Part shown: in pieces, positions 1-10,100 of the stretch
Layout: the number at the start of each line of letters is the position of its first letter
How positions within the stretch are numbered: the stretch's first letter is position 1
Assembly (NCBI RefSeq): GCF_007748175.1
Contig: NZ_CP037422.1
Coordinates: forward strand, 1,404,528-1,468,527
Source of the DNA: Gimesia aquarii
GTDB taxonomy: Bacteria > Planctomycetota > Planctomycetia > Planctomycetales > Planctomycetaceae
Direction: 5' to 3'
DNA length: 64,000 nucleotides
Translations under genes and position numbers: made by a program
Notes under the pieces: generated by a model
Database searches by the model: none
The model's input: only the letters and a program-made list of their open reading frames with translations
What the model was told of the DNA's origin: nothing

Positions 1-1
1 C

Positions 2-394
2 ACACTTTCTCTGACCGAATATCGCAAATTTTCTAAAGCGTTAAATGAACTTCATGGTATCAGTAATCTGGGGCAAGATTCTGGGATTCCACTGACGGAT
101 CAAGTCAGTCAAGTCACTTGTCACTATAGTGAAGAATCATTTGAGACGTTGGATAATGAAAGTCTTCATTTTTATGAAGCAGATCCCGAAATTGAACTGG
201 CACTTGCTGGACGACAATGTGAAGCCTGTCAGTTAATTGTAAGCGAGGATTCAAGGAAGAAAGAGCGAATTGGGGGGAAAACGGGTAAGGGAATTGCGAA
301 AGCGAAATGCCCCAAGTGTAATGAGAAATTCGGCAACATCTCTCTCTGGCAAATTGCAATATCTGAAGTGCCAGAACAAGCGGAATCTGAATAG
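2..394 (+). CDS. C-terminal part of a Zn-ribbon-like hypothetical protein
   Basis: The frame is open from the left edge to a TAG at 392-394, so this is the 3' end of a longer gene and not the short TTG-started ORF that begins at 149. The C-terminal half carries a CEAC pair and a later CPKC pair about 30 residues apart, which suggests one zinc ribbon (two CxxC knuckles), with a basic Lys/Gly-rich stretch between them. I do not recognise the family and cannot see its N-terminus. A nucleic-acid or protein-binding role would be inference only. It lies upstream of dnaG-rpoD but a 456-base gap separates them. Confidence 0.6.
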   Translation, partial: TLSLTEYRKFSKALNELHGISNLGQDSGIPLTDQVSQVTCHYSEESFETLDNESLHFYEADPEIELALAGRQCEACQLIVSEDSRKKERIGGKTGKGIAKAKCPKCNEKFGNISLWQIAISEVPEQAESE

Positions 395-850
395 TACAAG
401 AGTGTTGATTTGTTGAACCACTCCTTACTCTTTTTTATTTGCTAACAACCTTCTTCAGCATTTGACAGGGACATTGCGGTGGTAGTCTCAGAAGTTATAA
501 TGCCTATAATTCATAAAAACCAACTGTCTAATGGCTATTGATTTCCCTGTTCGGATTGTGTTAATTATTCTGATTGAGTAAGTGATACAATCATGGTTTA
601 CTATTCGGATTAACTTGGACTTGCACACTTAGGTATGTTTATAACATTATATAAATTTTGATCTTATGAGCGAACCTGGTTTAAATTTCTCTGAATGGAT
701 TTTCTTGACCAATGGGAACTATGGGGTAAAATTAAGTTACGCAGAGCTGAGCAGGGAAGCACTCTTGACCTAGATACGTGTGTCCACTTTTCATGTTTGA
801 TGAATTAAGTGGCACTGAGGGGCCGTTTTTGAACTGTTCAGGAGAAACTG
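395..850. other. Intergenic region upstream of dnaG
   Basis: 456 bases without a convincing ORF. It is AT-rich around 600-660, with TATA-like hexamers that could be part of a dnaG-rpoD promoter. I could not find a -35/-10 pair with normal spacing. The last 12 bases contain AGGAGA, the dnaG ribosome binding site. Confidence 0.4.
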
Positions 851-2770
851 GTGTCGCCAGGATTTGATCAAAATTTCAAAGAACTGGTCCGCCAGAGAAC
901 AAACATCGTCGAGTTGGTATCCGAGTCGATTCAATTGACTCCCAACGGACACGATTTCAAAGGTCTCTGTCCTTTTCACAATGACCATAATCCTTCAATG
1001 ATGGTCTATCCTGAGCGTGGTACCTGGCGATGCTGGGTCTGTGATAACGGAGGCGACTGTTTTTCCTGGGTGGAAAAATATGATGATGTCAGCTTCTATG
1101 AGGCATTAAAGATCTTGGCTGAGAAAGCCCATTTGGAACTGCCTCAATCTACTGCACGCGTGGGATCTGTTCCGCGATCTAATATCGTAGAAAAGACATC
1201 ATTATTTGAAGTGATGAAATGGGCAGAGCAGCAATTTCACCATTGTTTGATGGAAACTGCCGAAGGAGAATATGCTCGTCGCTATCTTATTGAGGAGCGA
1301 GGATATACCGAAGATACTATCAGGCAGTTTCGGTTAGGCTTTCATCCGGACCACTGGCAATGGTTAGTGAATCGCGCACAAGGTAAATATGCTGAAGCAT
1401 TATTGTCGGAAGCAAAATTGATTTTCAAAAAAGAAGGTCATAACCGATATTCCGATTATTTCGTCAATCGGGTGGTGTTTCCGGTTCGCGACGAGCGTAA
1501 ACGCGTTGTTGCATTTGGGGGACGTGTTCTGCCAGGAACGAATTCCGATGGAATTGCCAAGTATTTCAACAGTCCCGAAAGCTTGATCTTTACTAAGAGC
1601 AAGCTGCTATTCGGTTTGGATCAAGCAAGACAACGAATTCGAGAAACGGAGACCGTAGTCGTCGTCGAAGGGTACACTGATTGCATAACAGCGCATCAGT
1701 TTGGGGTGACGAATGTAGTGGCAACATTAGGAACAGCGTTGACGGACACGCATGTTTCTTATCTGAAGCGTCTGGCGCGAAAAGTCGTGCTCGTATTTGA
1801 CGGTGATGATGCAGGGCAAAATGCGGCCGAGCGTTCTTTAACGAAATTTATCTCTCAGGAAGTCGATTTGCGAATTTTAACGTTACCTGCGAGAAAAGAT
1901 CCTGCCGAGTTTTTGGAAGAGCAAGGTGCAGAAAAGCTAAAGCAACTGATTGATCAAGCGCCCGAAGCGTGGAATTTCAAGTTAAATATTTGTCTCAAAA
2001 AATTTGGACTAGAGTCAATTGATGGTCAGCATCGTATTTTAGAACAAATGCTTGAGTTGTTGGCAGCAAGTCCCAACCTAACCGGTAAAGTTCGTGAAGA
2101 CATTATATTGAGAAAGTTGTCAGATCGACTGGGTTTACATGAACAAGCTGTCCGAAAACGACTTAGTGAAGTAAAACAAAAGCGTCATTCAAATCTTAAC
2201 TCCAGTCCCTCAGCTAATGAATCTCGCTCGATTCCAGTCACGAATTCCATTCCGGGCAGCAGCCAGGAAACAGATCATACAACGAAAGACAATCAACTTG
2301 AGAGCGAACTTCTTGAAATTATCTTTGTATATCCGGAATCTGTCACCCAAATTCATCAACATATTTCCCCTTCCAACTTGAAGAACCAGCAGTTGCGATT
2401 TCTTTATCAGTTAAGCATTGATTTAACTGAAGAGGGGATTGTACCCGTCCTGGATCGGATTCTGGATCGAATTGATGATCCAGATTTGAAACAACTGGTC
2501 GTAAAAATTGACGCCCAGGCGCAAGAAAAAGCAATTCATACAAAAATCCATGCGAGTCCCAACCTGCATGAAGGAATTCCTCATTTTTTGAAGCATTCCA
2601 TCAAAAACCTTAAATGGCGGGAAGAACGGGAACACCACGAGCAGACTAAGGGACTTCTATTTCAGAATTCCCAAAATACAATTTTGAATTCTGATGCAAA
2701 AGAATTATTGAAGAAAGCATCTGAGTTTCACCAAAAACGACACCAGAAAAACTCACTTGAGACCCATTAA
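851..2770 (+). CDS. dnaG: DNA primase DnaG
   Basis: Synthesises RNA primers for DNA replication on the lagging strand, working with the replicative helicase. The N-terminus has the CHC2 zinc finger (C40, H43, C61, C64). The TOPRIM domain follows, with EGYTD at 273-277 and the acidic DGDD at 317-320 that binds catalytic metal. The C-terminal 200 residues are less conserved and hydrophilic, as expected for the helicase-binding region. Length of 639 aa is normal. The start is GTG, chosen because AGGAGA sits just upstream and the N-terminal residues match the family start. rpoD follows after 23 bases, the classic dnaG-rpoD arrangement of the macromolecular synthesis operon; no rpsU is seen upstream. 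Confidence 0.97.
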   Translation: MSPGFDQNFKELVRQRTNIVELVSESIQLTPNGHDFKGLCPFHNDHNPSMMVYPERGTWRCWVCDNGGDCFSWVEKYDDVSFYEALKILAEKAHLELPQSTARVGSVPRSNIVEKTSLFEVMKWAEQQFHHCLMETAEGEYARRYLIEERGYTEDTIRQFRLGFHPDHWQWLVNRAQGKYAEALLSEAKLIFKKEGHNRYSDYFVNRVVFPVRDERKRVVAFGGRVLPGTNSDGIAKYFNSPESLIFTKSKLLFGLDQARQRIRETETVVVVEGYTDCITAHQFGVTNVVATLGTALTDTHVSYLKRLARKVVLVFDGDDAGQNAAERSLTKFISQEVDLRILTLPARKDPAEFLEEQGAEKLKQLIDQAPEAWNFKLNICLKKFGLESIDGQHRILEQMLELLAASPNLTGKVREDIILRKLSDRLGLHEQAVRKRLSEVKQKRHSNLNSSPSANESRSIPVTNSIPGSSQETDHTTKDNQLESELLEIIFVYPESVTQIHQHISPSNLKNQQLRFLYQLSIDLTEEGIVPVLDRILDRIDDPDLKQLVVKIDAQAQEKAIHTKIHASPNLHEGIPHFLKHSIKNLKWREEREHHEQTKGLLFQNSQNTILNSDAKELLKKASEFHQKRHQKNSLETH

Positions 2771-2793
2771 CTAGATAGATTGGGAGAAGCAAC

Positions 2794-4479
2794 GTGCACC
2801 GACTCGACGCCCGATTGAATGAACTCATCGAAAACGGCAAAAAACAAGGATATCTCACTTACGATGAGGTGAGTGCTTATTTACCTGATGAAGCACTCAA
2901 TCCTGAGAAGCTTGATAACCTTTTGCTCACGATTGAGGAGATTGAATTAGATATTATTCCTGATCAGATTATTACAGTCTTAAAGCCTGAAAAAACCAAA
3001 GGAGGTCGCTCTCGTTCTTCCGACGATGCTGCTCGTCGTATTGATGATCCCGTGCGGATGTATTTAACTCAAATGGGTGAAATACCATTACTAACACGTG
3101 AGGAAGAGATCCGACTTGCCAAGAAGATTGAAATCACACGTCGTCGGTTCCGTCGTGAATTGTTGAGTAGTGATTATGCAATGCGACAGGCAATTGACAT
3201 TCTGGACAAAGTTCATAAAACCGAACTTCCTTTTGATAGAACGATTAAAGTTTCGGTTACAGAAGGCCTCGAAAAAAATCAGATTCTTGGTCGGATGCCT
3301 CATAATTTGAAGACACTGGAGTATCTTTGTAATAAAAACTCAAGTGACTTTCAAAGATTTGTCGACCCAGAGCTTTCGAAAAGTGAACGTCGTGAAGCAT
3401 ATTCCTCGTTGCAAAAGCGACGTCGGAAAATGGCGACTTTGATTGAAGAGTTGAGTTTGCGCACACAACGTCTGCAAATTGGTATGAAGCGACTTGAGCA
3501 AATTTCTCAACGTATGACGGAATTGGAAGATCAGATTCGTGATATGAACGATCTGAGAGTGAAAAATTCCAAAGATGATCGTGCCAATCTTGATCGTGAA
3601 TTACAAGATTTGGTTTCCATGACAATGGAAACTCCCGAAACACTTCGTGAGCGAATCAAAGCGGTCAAGCAGCGCTATCTCGATTACGAGACCGCGATGC
3701 GTGAACTTTCAGGTGGTAACCTACGTTTGGTCGTTTCTATCGCTAAGAAGTACCGCAATCGTGGTCTGAGTTTTCTTGACCTGATTCAGGAAGGCAATAC
3801 TGGCTTGATGCGAGCGGTTGATAAATACGAATACCGTCGCGGCTATAAGTTTTCAACATACGCCACATGGTGGATTCGACAGGCCATTACCCGTGCTATT
3901 GCTGATCAGGCTCGTACAATTCGTATTCCCGTACATATGATTGAGACGATGTCCAAACTCAGAAAGGTCAGTAAGCAACTATTACAGGAAAAAGGACGTG
4001 AGCCTACCATGGAAGAGACAGCAGAAGTGGCAGGCATCAGTCTGGAAGAAACGCGCCGTGTGCTTAAGATTTCCCGCCACCCCATTAGCCTTGATCGACC
4101 AGTTGGTGAGAGTGAAGATAGCTACTTTGGTGACTTCATCGAAGATTCTGACTCAGACAGTCCTGTTAACACAGCCAGCCAGGAAATGCTAAAAGATAAA
4201 ATCGATCATGTCTTGAAAACACTGACCTACCGTGAGCGTGAAATTATCAAATTACGCTTTGGCTTGGGAGATGGCTATACCTATACATTGGAAGAAGTGG
4301 GGCGCATCTTTAAAGTAACACGAGAGCGTGTACGTCAGATCGAAGCAAAAGCGGTCAGAAAATTACAGCATCCAGTTAGGAGTAAACAACTTCAGGGCTT
4401 TATAGAAGGGTTAGTCCCCGAGTGGGGGCAGGCTGAATCCGAAGAAGAGGCGGATGTGACAGCATCAGCCAGTATTTGA
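2794..4479 (+). CDS. rpoD: Primary sigma factor RpoD/SigA
   Basis: Housekeeping sigma-70 factor directing RNA polymerase to promoters. Visible parts: an N-terminal region 1.1-like segment (about 1-65), region 1.2 (about 84-113, [11 protein letters not shown]), a helical non-conserved insertion (about 115-295), region 2 (about 300-378, including the -10 recognition and melting helix around [14 protein letters not shown]), region 3 (about 385-440) and region 4 (about 470-533, ending in the helix-turn-helix [17 protein letters not shown]). A 28-residue acidic tail follows region 4. The start is GTG with GGGAGAAG upstream. It is 23 bases behind dnaG and is closed by a strong terminator at 4487-4518. 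Confidence 0.97.
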   Translation: MHRLDARLNELIENGKKQGYLTYDEVSAYLPDEALNPEKLDNLLLTIEEIELDIIPDQIITVLKPEKTKGGRSRSSDDAARRIDDPVRMYLTQMGEIPLLTREEEIRLAKKIEITRRRFRRELLSSDYAMRQAIDILDKVHKTELPFDRTIKVSVTEGLEKNQILGRMPHNLKTLEYLCNKNSSDFQRFVDPELSKSERREAYSSLQKRRRKMATLIEELSLRTQRLQIGMKRLEQISQRMTELEDQIRDMNDLRVKNSKDDRANLDRELQDLVSMTMETPETLRERIKAVKQRYLDYETAMRELSGGNLRLVVSIAKKYRNRGLSFLDLIQEGNTGLMRAVDKYEYRRGYKFSTYATWWIRQAITRAIADQARTIRIPVHMIETMSKLRKVSKQLLQEKGREPTMEETAEVAGISLEETRRVLKISRHPISLDRPVGESEDSYFGDFIEDSDSDSPVNTASQEMLKDKIDHVLKTLTYREREIIKLRFGLGDGYTYTLEEVGRIFKVTRERVRQIEAKAVRKLQHPVRSKQLQGFIEGLVPEWGQAESEEEADVTASASI

Positions 4480-4486
4480 AATTCAA

Positions 4487-4518
4487 ACGCCGATCATTAT
4501 TGATCGGCGTTTTTTTTT
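4487..4518 (+). terminator. Intrinsic terminator of dnaG-rpoD
   Basis: A perfect 10-bp stem (4487-4496 with 4501-4510) and a TTAT loop, followed by a run of T residues to 4518. It begins 8 bases after the rpoD stop codon. Confidence 0.95.
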
Positions 4519-4687
4519 ACTTTATTTGAAGTGACTATGATTCATTATATTTTGGCACCAAAGAAGATCGCTAGATTTACTGCGTTTGTCTGGCTATTTG
4601 CCGACAGAATCTTTATAACAAAGCAAATGTATTGAGGCGTGTCGCATTTCGTCTCACCAAAAATAAGCGTTTCTGGAGTTCTTTAAC

Positions 4688-5398
4688 ATGTCAACTACTG
4701 CAGCCAGCTTGAAAGCTTTACACCATTTGTATTTGAGATTACATGATGTAAACCGAAAATTAGAGCAGGGGCCCAAGCGAATTAAACTGAAAGAGGAGTT
4801 CGCTTTACAGCAGGAAGAGAAGCTCAGGTCTTTTCAGGAACAGGTCACGCAGTTGAAAAAACAGGTCCAGCAGAAGAATCTGGACTTACAATCCAATGAG
4901 ACAAAAATACTTGATCTGAAGGCAAAACTGAATACTGCTTCCTCAAATAAAGAGTTTGATATTATTAAAGGGCAAATTAAGGCAGACGAAATGGCAAACA
5001 GTGTGCTGGAAGATGAAATCCTGGAGCTCATGGATAAAATCGATGCCGCTGAAGCCGATGTTCAGTTATGGGTGGAAAAAAAAGATGCCGCACACCAGGC
5101 AGCTAAAGAAGCGGCACAAAATTTCGAGTCTGCTCGAGATTCTCTCGATGAAGAGATCAAAGAATGTAATGCAGCAATTGCCGATGCTGAACACATCATA
5201 CCAGAGAATGTGAAGGTTCAATTTGAAAGATTGGTGCGGTCACACGGAGCTGGTGCCTTAGCAATTGTAGAAGGTAAGTATTGTTCTTCCTGTAATGTTT
5301 TAATCTCGCCTCAATTGCGCGTGGAGTTGAATTCAGGAAAACTCGTTTTCTGTAAGTCATGTGGGCGCCTCTTATACCTGGAAGAATCACAGGAATAA
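4688..5398 (+). CDS. COG1579-type coiled-coil/Zn-ribbon protein
   Basis: 236 aa. Residues about 15-170 are charged heptad-like coiled coil, and the C-terminus is a zinc ribbon with C199-x2-C202 and C222-x2-C225. This matches the COG1579 family (zf-RING_7, called CdsZ in chlamydiae), predicted to bind nucleic acid and generally soluble in the cytoplasm. The ATG start has GGAG about 10 bases upstream. It is the first gene after the rpoD terminator and so has its own promoter. It is convergent with the prenyltransferase-like gene, 21 bases away. Exact molecular function is not established from sequence. Confidence 0.85.
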   Translation: MSTTAASLKALHHLYLRLHDVNRKLEQGPKRIKLKEEFALQQEEKLRSFQEQVTQLKKQVQQKNLDLQSNETKILDLKAKLNTASSNKEFDIIKGQIKADEMANSVLEDEILELMDKIDAAEADVQLWVEKKDAAHQAAKEAAQNFESARDSLDEEIKECNAAIADAEHIIPENVKVQFERLVRSHGAGALAIVEGKYCSSCNVLISPQLRVELNSGKLVFCKSCGRLLYLEESQE

Positions 5399-5419
5399 CG
5401 AGGTATAATCGATTCGTTG

Positions 5420-6352
5420 TTATGCGTTAAGTAGCGCCAGCACACCCAAGCCATAAAATGTATATTCTACATCAGCTTGTTCGTCCCAGCTTGCTCCTCG
5501 AAACCCTCCTGTGGGGAACTCAAGCCATTCGGTCATAAATTGCATCAATTGCTTTTGATCGACCAGTGAGTCAAGCCCCAGATCCTGTGCAGTCAGTAAT
5601 CCGGTGAACGTAGATAGTCCATCGGCAAATGGAATACGCGTATTTGCCTGAAAGCCTCCCTCAGAACTCTTCACTTGATTGAGAAAATCGCGAATATCGT
5701 CTTTCAGTTCATCATCCATTGCATTTAGGATCAGTAATGTCGCAACGGCAGCGGCTGTCGGGTTTGTACCACTACGTTTCATAGGCGAGATTTCTACAAA
5801 ACCGCCATCGTCACGCTGTCGATCGTAAAGAAATTGTATTAAATCGTTTGAGTCAGGTATCTCAAGGCCGATTAACTGATAGATCAAAACGACTAGGAAC
5901 GTGTGGTACGTACTTCCAAGAGCACCTTGTTCTGATTTTGCGTAGCCACCGTCAGGAGTTCTTAGCCGTTCTAAATTTTGTGAGATTTGTGTATTCCAGT
6001 TCTCAGACGCTCCTGTTAAGAGGTCTTCTCCCCCTGAGGCTTGAATGATCAGAGCACAGTAGAGCCAGCTTAACAGATCGATGGTCGACAGTTTTTCTAT
6101 GTGGAATTGTTTGAGATAGCTGCTAAGTTCAATACACTGCTGATTTTCAACCCCTCCTAAAATTCCCAGACTACGAACCGCGAACCCTGTATAATATAGA
6201 TCCGAGTCTCCTTCTCTTCCAGAAAATCCCCCATCTGCCTGTTGTTGAGCCAGAATAAAAGTGCGATGTTTTTCTAATGAACTTGGTGGCAGTTTCTCTA
6301 ATCCTGCTGCCAGCCGTAGGGCCAATTTGACTAAATAAGGTTCGTCATTCAT
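5420..6352 (-). CDS. Prenyltransferase/squalene-oxidase-fold protein, Rab-GGTase beta-like
   Basis: 310 aa made of alpha-alpha toroid repeats, each with a Gly-Gly-Phe/Tyr signature (GGFSGREGDSDLYYTGFA near 41-58, GGYAKS near 135, GGFVEI near 183, GGFQ near 232, GGFRG near 282). The closest recognisable pattern is the beta subunit of protein geranylgeranyltransferases. By eye alignment, the zinc ligands Asp-Cys-His of that family are here D244, a non-Cys (L246) and Y297, so zinc-dependent protein prenylation is doubtful. No alpha subunit and no signal peptide is seen. The ATG start is bounded by an in-frame TGA directly upstream. A ligand- or lipid-binding role is possible but unproven. Confidence 0.8.
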   Translation of the reverse strand: MNDEPYLVKLALRLAAGLEKLPPSSLEKHRTFILAQQQADGGFSGREGDSDLYYTGFAVRSLGILGGVENQQCIELSSYLKQFHIEKLSTIDLLSWLYCALIIQASGGEDLLTGASENWNTQISQNLERLRTPDGGYAKSEQGALGSTYHTFLVVLIYQLIGLEIPDSNDLIQFLYDRQRDDGGFVEISPMKRSGTNPTAAAVATLLILNAMDDELKDDIRDFLNQVKSSEGGFQANTRIPFADGLSTFTGLLTAQDLGLDSLVDQKQLMQFMTEWLEFPTGGFRGASWDEQADVEYTFYGLGVLALLNA

Positions 6353-7137
6353 CTATATTGTGTACCGCCTCCCCTTTAAAAAGGGGATAAGTATGGAATC
6401 CAGATGGTTTTTTCTCATGCTTTTTTGAAAATTGTGAAAAATTTCTCAATGGAAATGTCAAATTCGTCTTTCGTTGGATCTGAATTTAGCATATGTTCCC
6501 GCCCAACATCTCTTAAACTCAAAGAATCTATCTCTCTCAGAACTGTAAATTAAGAAAACCATTGGGTAATGATCTTCTTTTTCAGTTCAAAATGGATCAG
6601 CCTTACCCAAGGTTGATCGATCGGATTCTTCTGAGTGACAACTCACAATAAAAATTACCTAGAAACTATTCAAACAATACTAGCACGTTTCCGCTAAAAA
6701 GCCCATTTTTATCGGTTCGTGTGACTACATATCCTTCAATATTCGGCCGGATTCTATCTTCTGATAGAAGTGTAATGATCAATGAACTCTCTCATGATGA
6801 TTGCAAGCCAGTCGAGTTGATTTACTTCCTTATAACAATTGATTTTTAAGACATAAAATCACAGATGCGCATTTTTTCTGCCACTGCTGTTGGGCAGTTG
6901 GTGTATGTATCTGTAATTATGAGCTTAATTTATTTGTAACTACGACTTGATTGATCGAGTCTGTGGAGATAGCTCCTCAATTCGGTTCTGAATTTGGAAG
7001 ATGATTTGTTGAGACATCTCATGAATGATCCTGAAATTATTGTCATAGATAAAAACAAATTCATGACAGATCAAAATACAACAGAGCGAGACGATAACGC
7101 CAAATTGCACTCAACGTGCATAACCGAGGTGAAACAG
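6353..7137. other. Long intergenic region, divergent promoters expected
   Basis: 785 bases between the divergent prenyltransferase-like gene and the beta-helix gene, counting from the ATG preferred for the latter. It holds the short palindrome at 6370-6387 and an AT-rich stretch around 6840-6960. No persuasive small gene was seen. Both flanking genes must be transcribed from here. Confidence 0.5.
6370..6387. repeat. Short palindrome upstream of the prenyltransferase-like gene
   Basis: An 8-bp perfect inverted repeat (6370-6377 with 6380-6387) with a two-base centre. On the minus strand its GGGGA arm is the only purine-rich Shine-Dalgarno-like tract near the 5420-6352 gene, but it lies about 15 bases or more from the ATG, further than usual. 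A control role is speculative. Confidence 0.4.
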
Positions 7138-10100
7138 ATGCCTGTGTTGACATCAAGCTATTCTGGACGATTTATGAAAATTGCATTTCGCCTGATCGCA
7201 GGTGTGATCGTTCTGGCAATTTCTGCCATGTCAGGAACATTACTGGCCGAAGAACAGGAATTTTCAACAATCATTGCAGATGGTTCGGAGACGACAGATA
7301 CACTCGATGGAATCTCATCAATTGTGCCCGGTAATGGCATGGGAACACTGTTTCGAGCCGGACATCAGGCAGGTAAAACCGTTGGTTTAGAGGAATCCAT
7401 TTCTCATCTTGAGGCCATGCCATATCTGTTTACATACACGAAAAATCCTGATGATGCAGGTATGTTATTTGGAAACTTTCGCTTGTTTAGAACAAATCGT
7501 GGTCACCTTGGCGGCGGTCTTGGTCTTGGTTATCGATTTTTCAATTATGACAGAGACCGAATTTTTGGAGCCAGTTTTTATTATGATCGTGATGACTCTT
7601 CTACAAAAATTTTCCAACAGTTAGTTCTCAATGTAGAAACAATGGGACGCTTTTGGGACGCGAATGGAAACTTCTATCTGCCTATTGGAACCCGTCAGAA
7701 ATTGCTTGACGTTCAATTTAATGAAGGTAGTCAGCGGTTTTCAGGATTCAATGTTCTTTATGACCAGACACGTACACTTGGAACAGCAATGCGTGGATTT
7801 GATGCTGAATTCGGAGTTCCCATTTGGGGGCAAATCGCTCAAAAACATGAAGCGCGCGCTTACGCGGGAACTTATCACTTCGCAGCAACAGGCAGTGAAG
7901 ACGTCTGGGGCTGGCGAGGTCGTTTACAGGCTAATCCGGTTCCCAATGTTTTGATGGAACTCAGCTTAACCAACGACGCGACCTTTAATACGAATGTTTT
8001 CTTCAATGTAACATGGACCTTTGCAGGTCGACCTGAATGGAATAAGATGGAAAAATCCACTCAGATGTATCGTATGGCTGAACGGGTCAGAAGAAATTAC
8101 AATGTTGTTGTCGAACAACGTGATGTGGTCGATTCCGGGCTGATTGCCATCAATCCAGCCACGGGGCTTCCCTGGACAATCTCCCATGTTGATTCAAATG
8201 CAGCGATTGGAGGGACTGGAACCGTCCTCGATCCTTTCCAGACGATCGCAGATGCCCAGGCAGGGCCTGCTAATGATATTATCTTCACTCATGCGGGAAG
8301 TGTATTCGATAACGGACCGCCAATCACTCTGGCCGCTGGTGACCGCATACTCGGAGAAGGACAGGGTATTGATCACTTCATCGATATTCAAGGATTTGGT
8401 CCCAGGTTGTTGCCTAACTCTCCTGCATTCGGAAACCCAAGTTTTGTGCGACCAACATTTAATAACACTGTTGGTGATGGTGTGATTCTTGCATCAGACA
8501 GCGAATTTTCTGGCTTCATCATAAATACCCCTACAGGCCGTGGTGTTGTAGGAGTCGGTGTGTCTGGTACGACTGTGGACAATGTTGATGTCAATGATGC
8601 TGCTGGAGAGGGGATTTTCCTAAGTGGAACGACGGGGACGCTCTCGTTTGACACTACGAATATTACTAACGCTGCTGGCGATGCTTTTGTTGTCGATGGA
8701 GGTGACCCATTTGTAAATTATGTAGGAACCATCACCAATACGGCAGCAGGTCGAGCAGTTTTGATTCAAAATACGACAGGGGGATCGGTCAATATGACCG
8801 GTTCAACTATTACTGATACGAATAGCCAAGGTGTTTTGGTCAGTAATATCGCCGGTGGAGCAGTCTTAGATAACGTGACCATTACTGGAAGTACGAATGA
8901 GGGAATTCACGTTACTGGCGGTACCGCAGGTGCAATTGTGACTGTCAGAAATACTGGTCAGGCTGCAAATGTGATTGATGGAGCAACTGATGCCAGTATT
9001 TTTGTGGAAAATTATCAGGGCATTTTTCAAATCGAAGATGTTGACATCCTGAATCGTAATGGAACAGGTATCCTGGTTGAGAATCTTTCAGGTGATATCT
9101 CGGTTGTTGGAAATACGACGATCACTAACGGGGCTTCACTTGCGACCGATCATGGTATTGATGTTAATAATTCTACCGGAAATATTTTATTCGGTGGAAC
9201 CCTCGGGATTACCGGTGGAGCGGGAGAGGGGATTTCATTTAATGCAGGTAATAATACGGGATCCTTTAATGTTACTGGTACCACAACCATCTCCGGGACA
9301 GCGGCAGAGGCATTTATCGTCTTGAATGACAGTCCTGTGATCAGGATGGGAGATACAATTCTTTCAAATGCCAGTACGACAAACTCGGTATTGTTGATCA
9401 ATAATGCAGGACAGGGGGGGACTGCGGGGCAAGTTTCCTTTGGTAATACCACAGTAACAGGAACCGCAGTTTCAACAGTTCCTACCGTGCATATCTTAAA
9501 TACTACTCCGATCGTTAATTTTGGTTCACTGAGTGTCACGGCAACCAGTGCTGCATTTCCTGTAGTGGCACCAGCGATTTCTGTGGAAACCAATCCCGGC
9601 AATATTAACTTTGGTGACTTAAATGTGACAGCAACGAATAACCTCGGATTTATAGCCGATAATAATTCGGGAACATTGAGTTCATCAGGTGGTGTCTTCA
9701 CTGTGACAAATGCCGCTGCAATAGATATTCAAGATACTAATCTTTCTATGATACTGACGTCAGTGTCAGCAGGACCGACTAATGGTCCCGACTTAAATCT
9801 AGGAGATGGCTTCTTTTTAAATAGTGCCGGTATTCGACTGGTTCGAACACCAGGTCTCTTTTCTATCGCCGGCGATGGAGCCACAATTGATGCCGGGGGA
9901 ACTATTATCAGTGCAACTCACGGAGTGTGGTTAGCAGATATTGGCCGCGTCAATATCGATGGATTAGAAATAGATGCCCCCACTGTTTCTGGTATCGAGT
10001 GGCAGGAAACCACTGTTGCCGATGGCCCTGTGGTGAATTTGACACGAGTCAGAGTCGAAGATTCTTTAGGCGATGGTATTCGAATTATCAACGGACGCAC

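Noticed and set aside
9150-9701. 183-codon minus-strand ORF inside the beta-helix gene
   Set aside because: A shadow of the repetitive Asn/Thr/Gly-rich plus-strand coding sequence; Val/Pro/Thr-rich translation without a motif.
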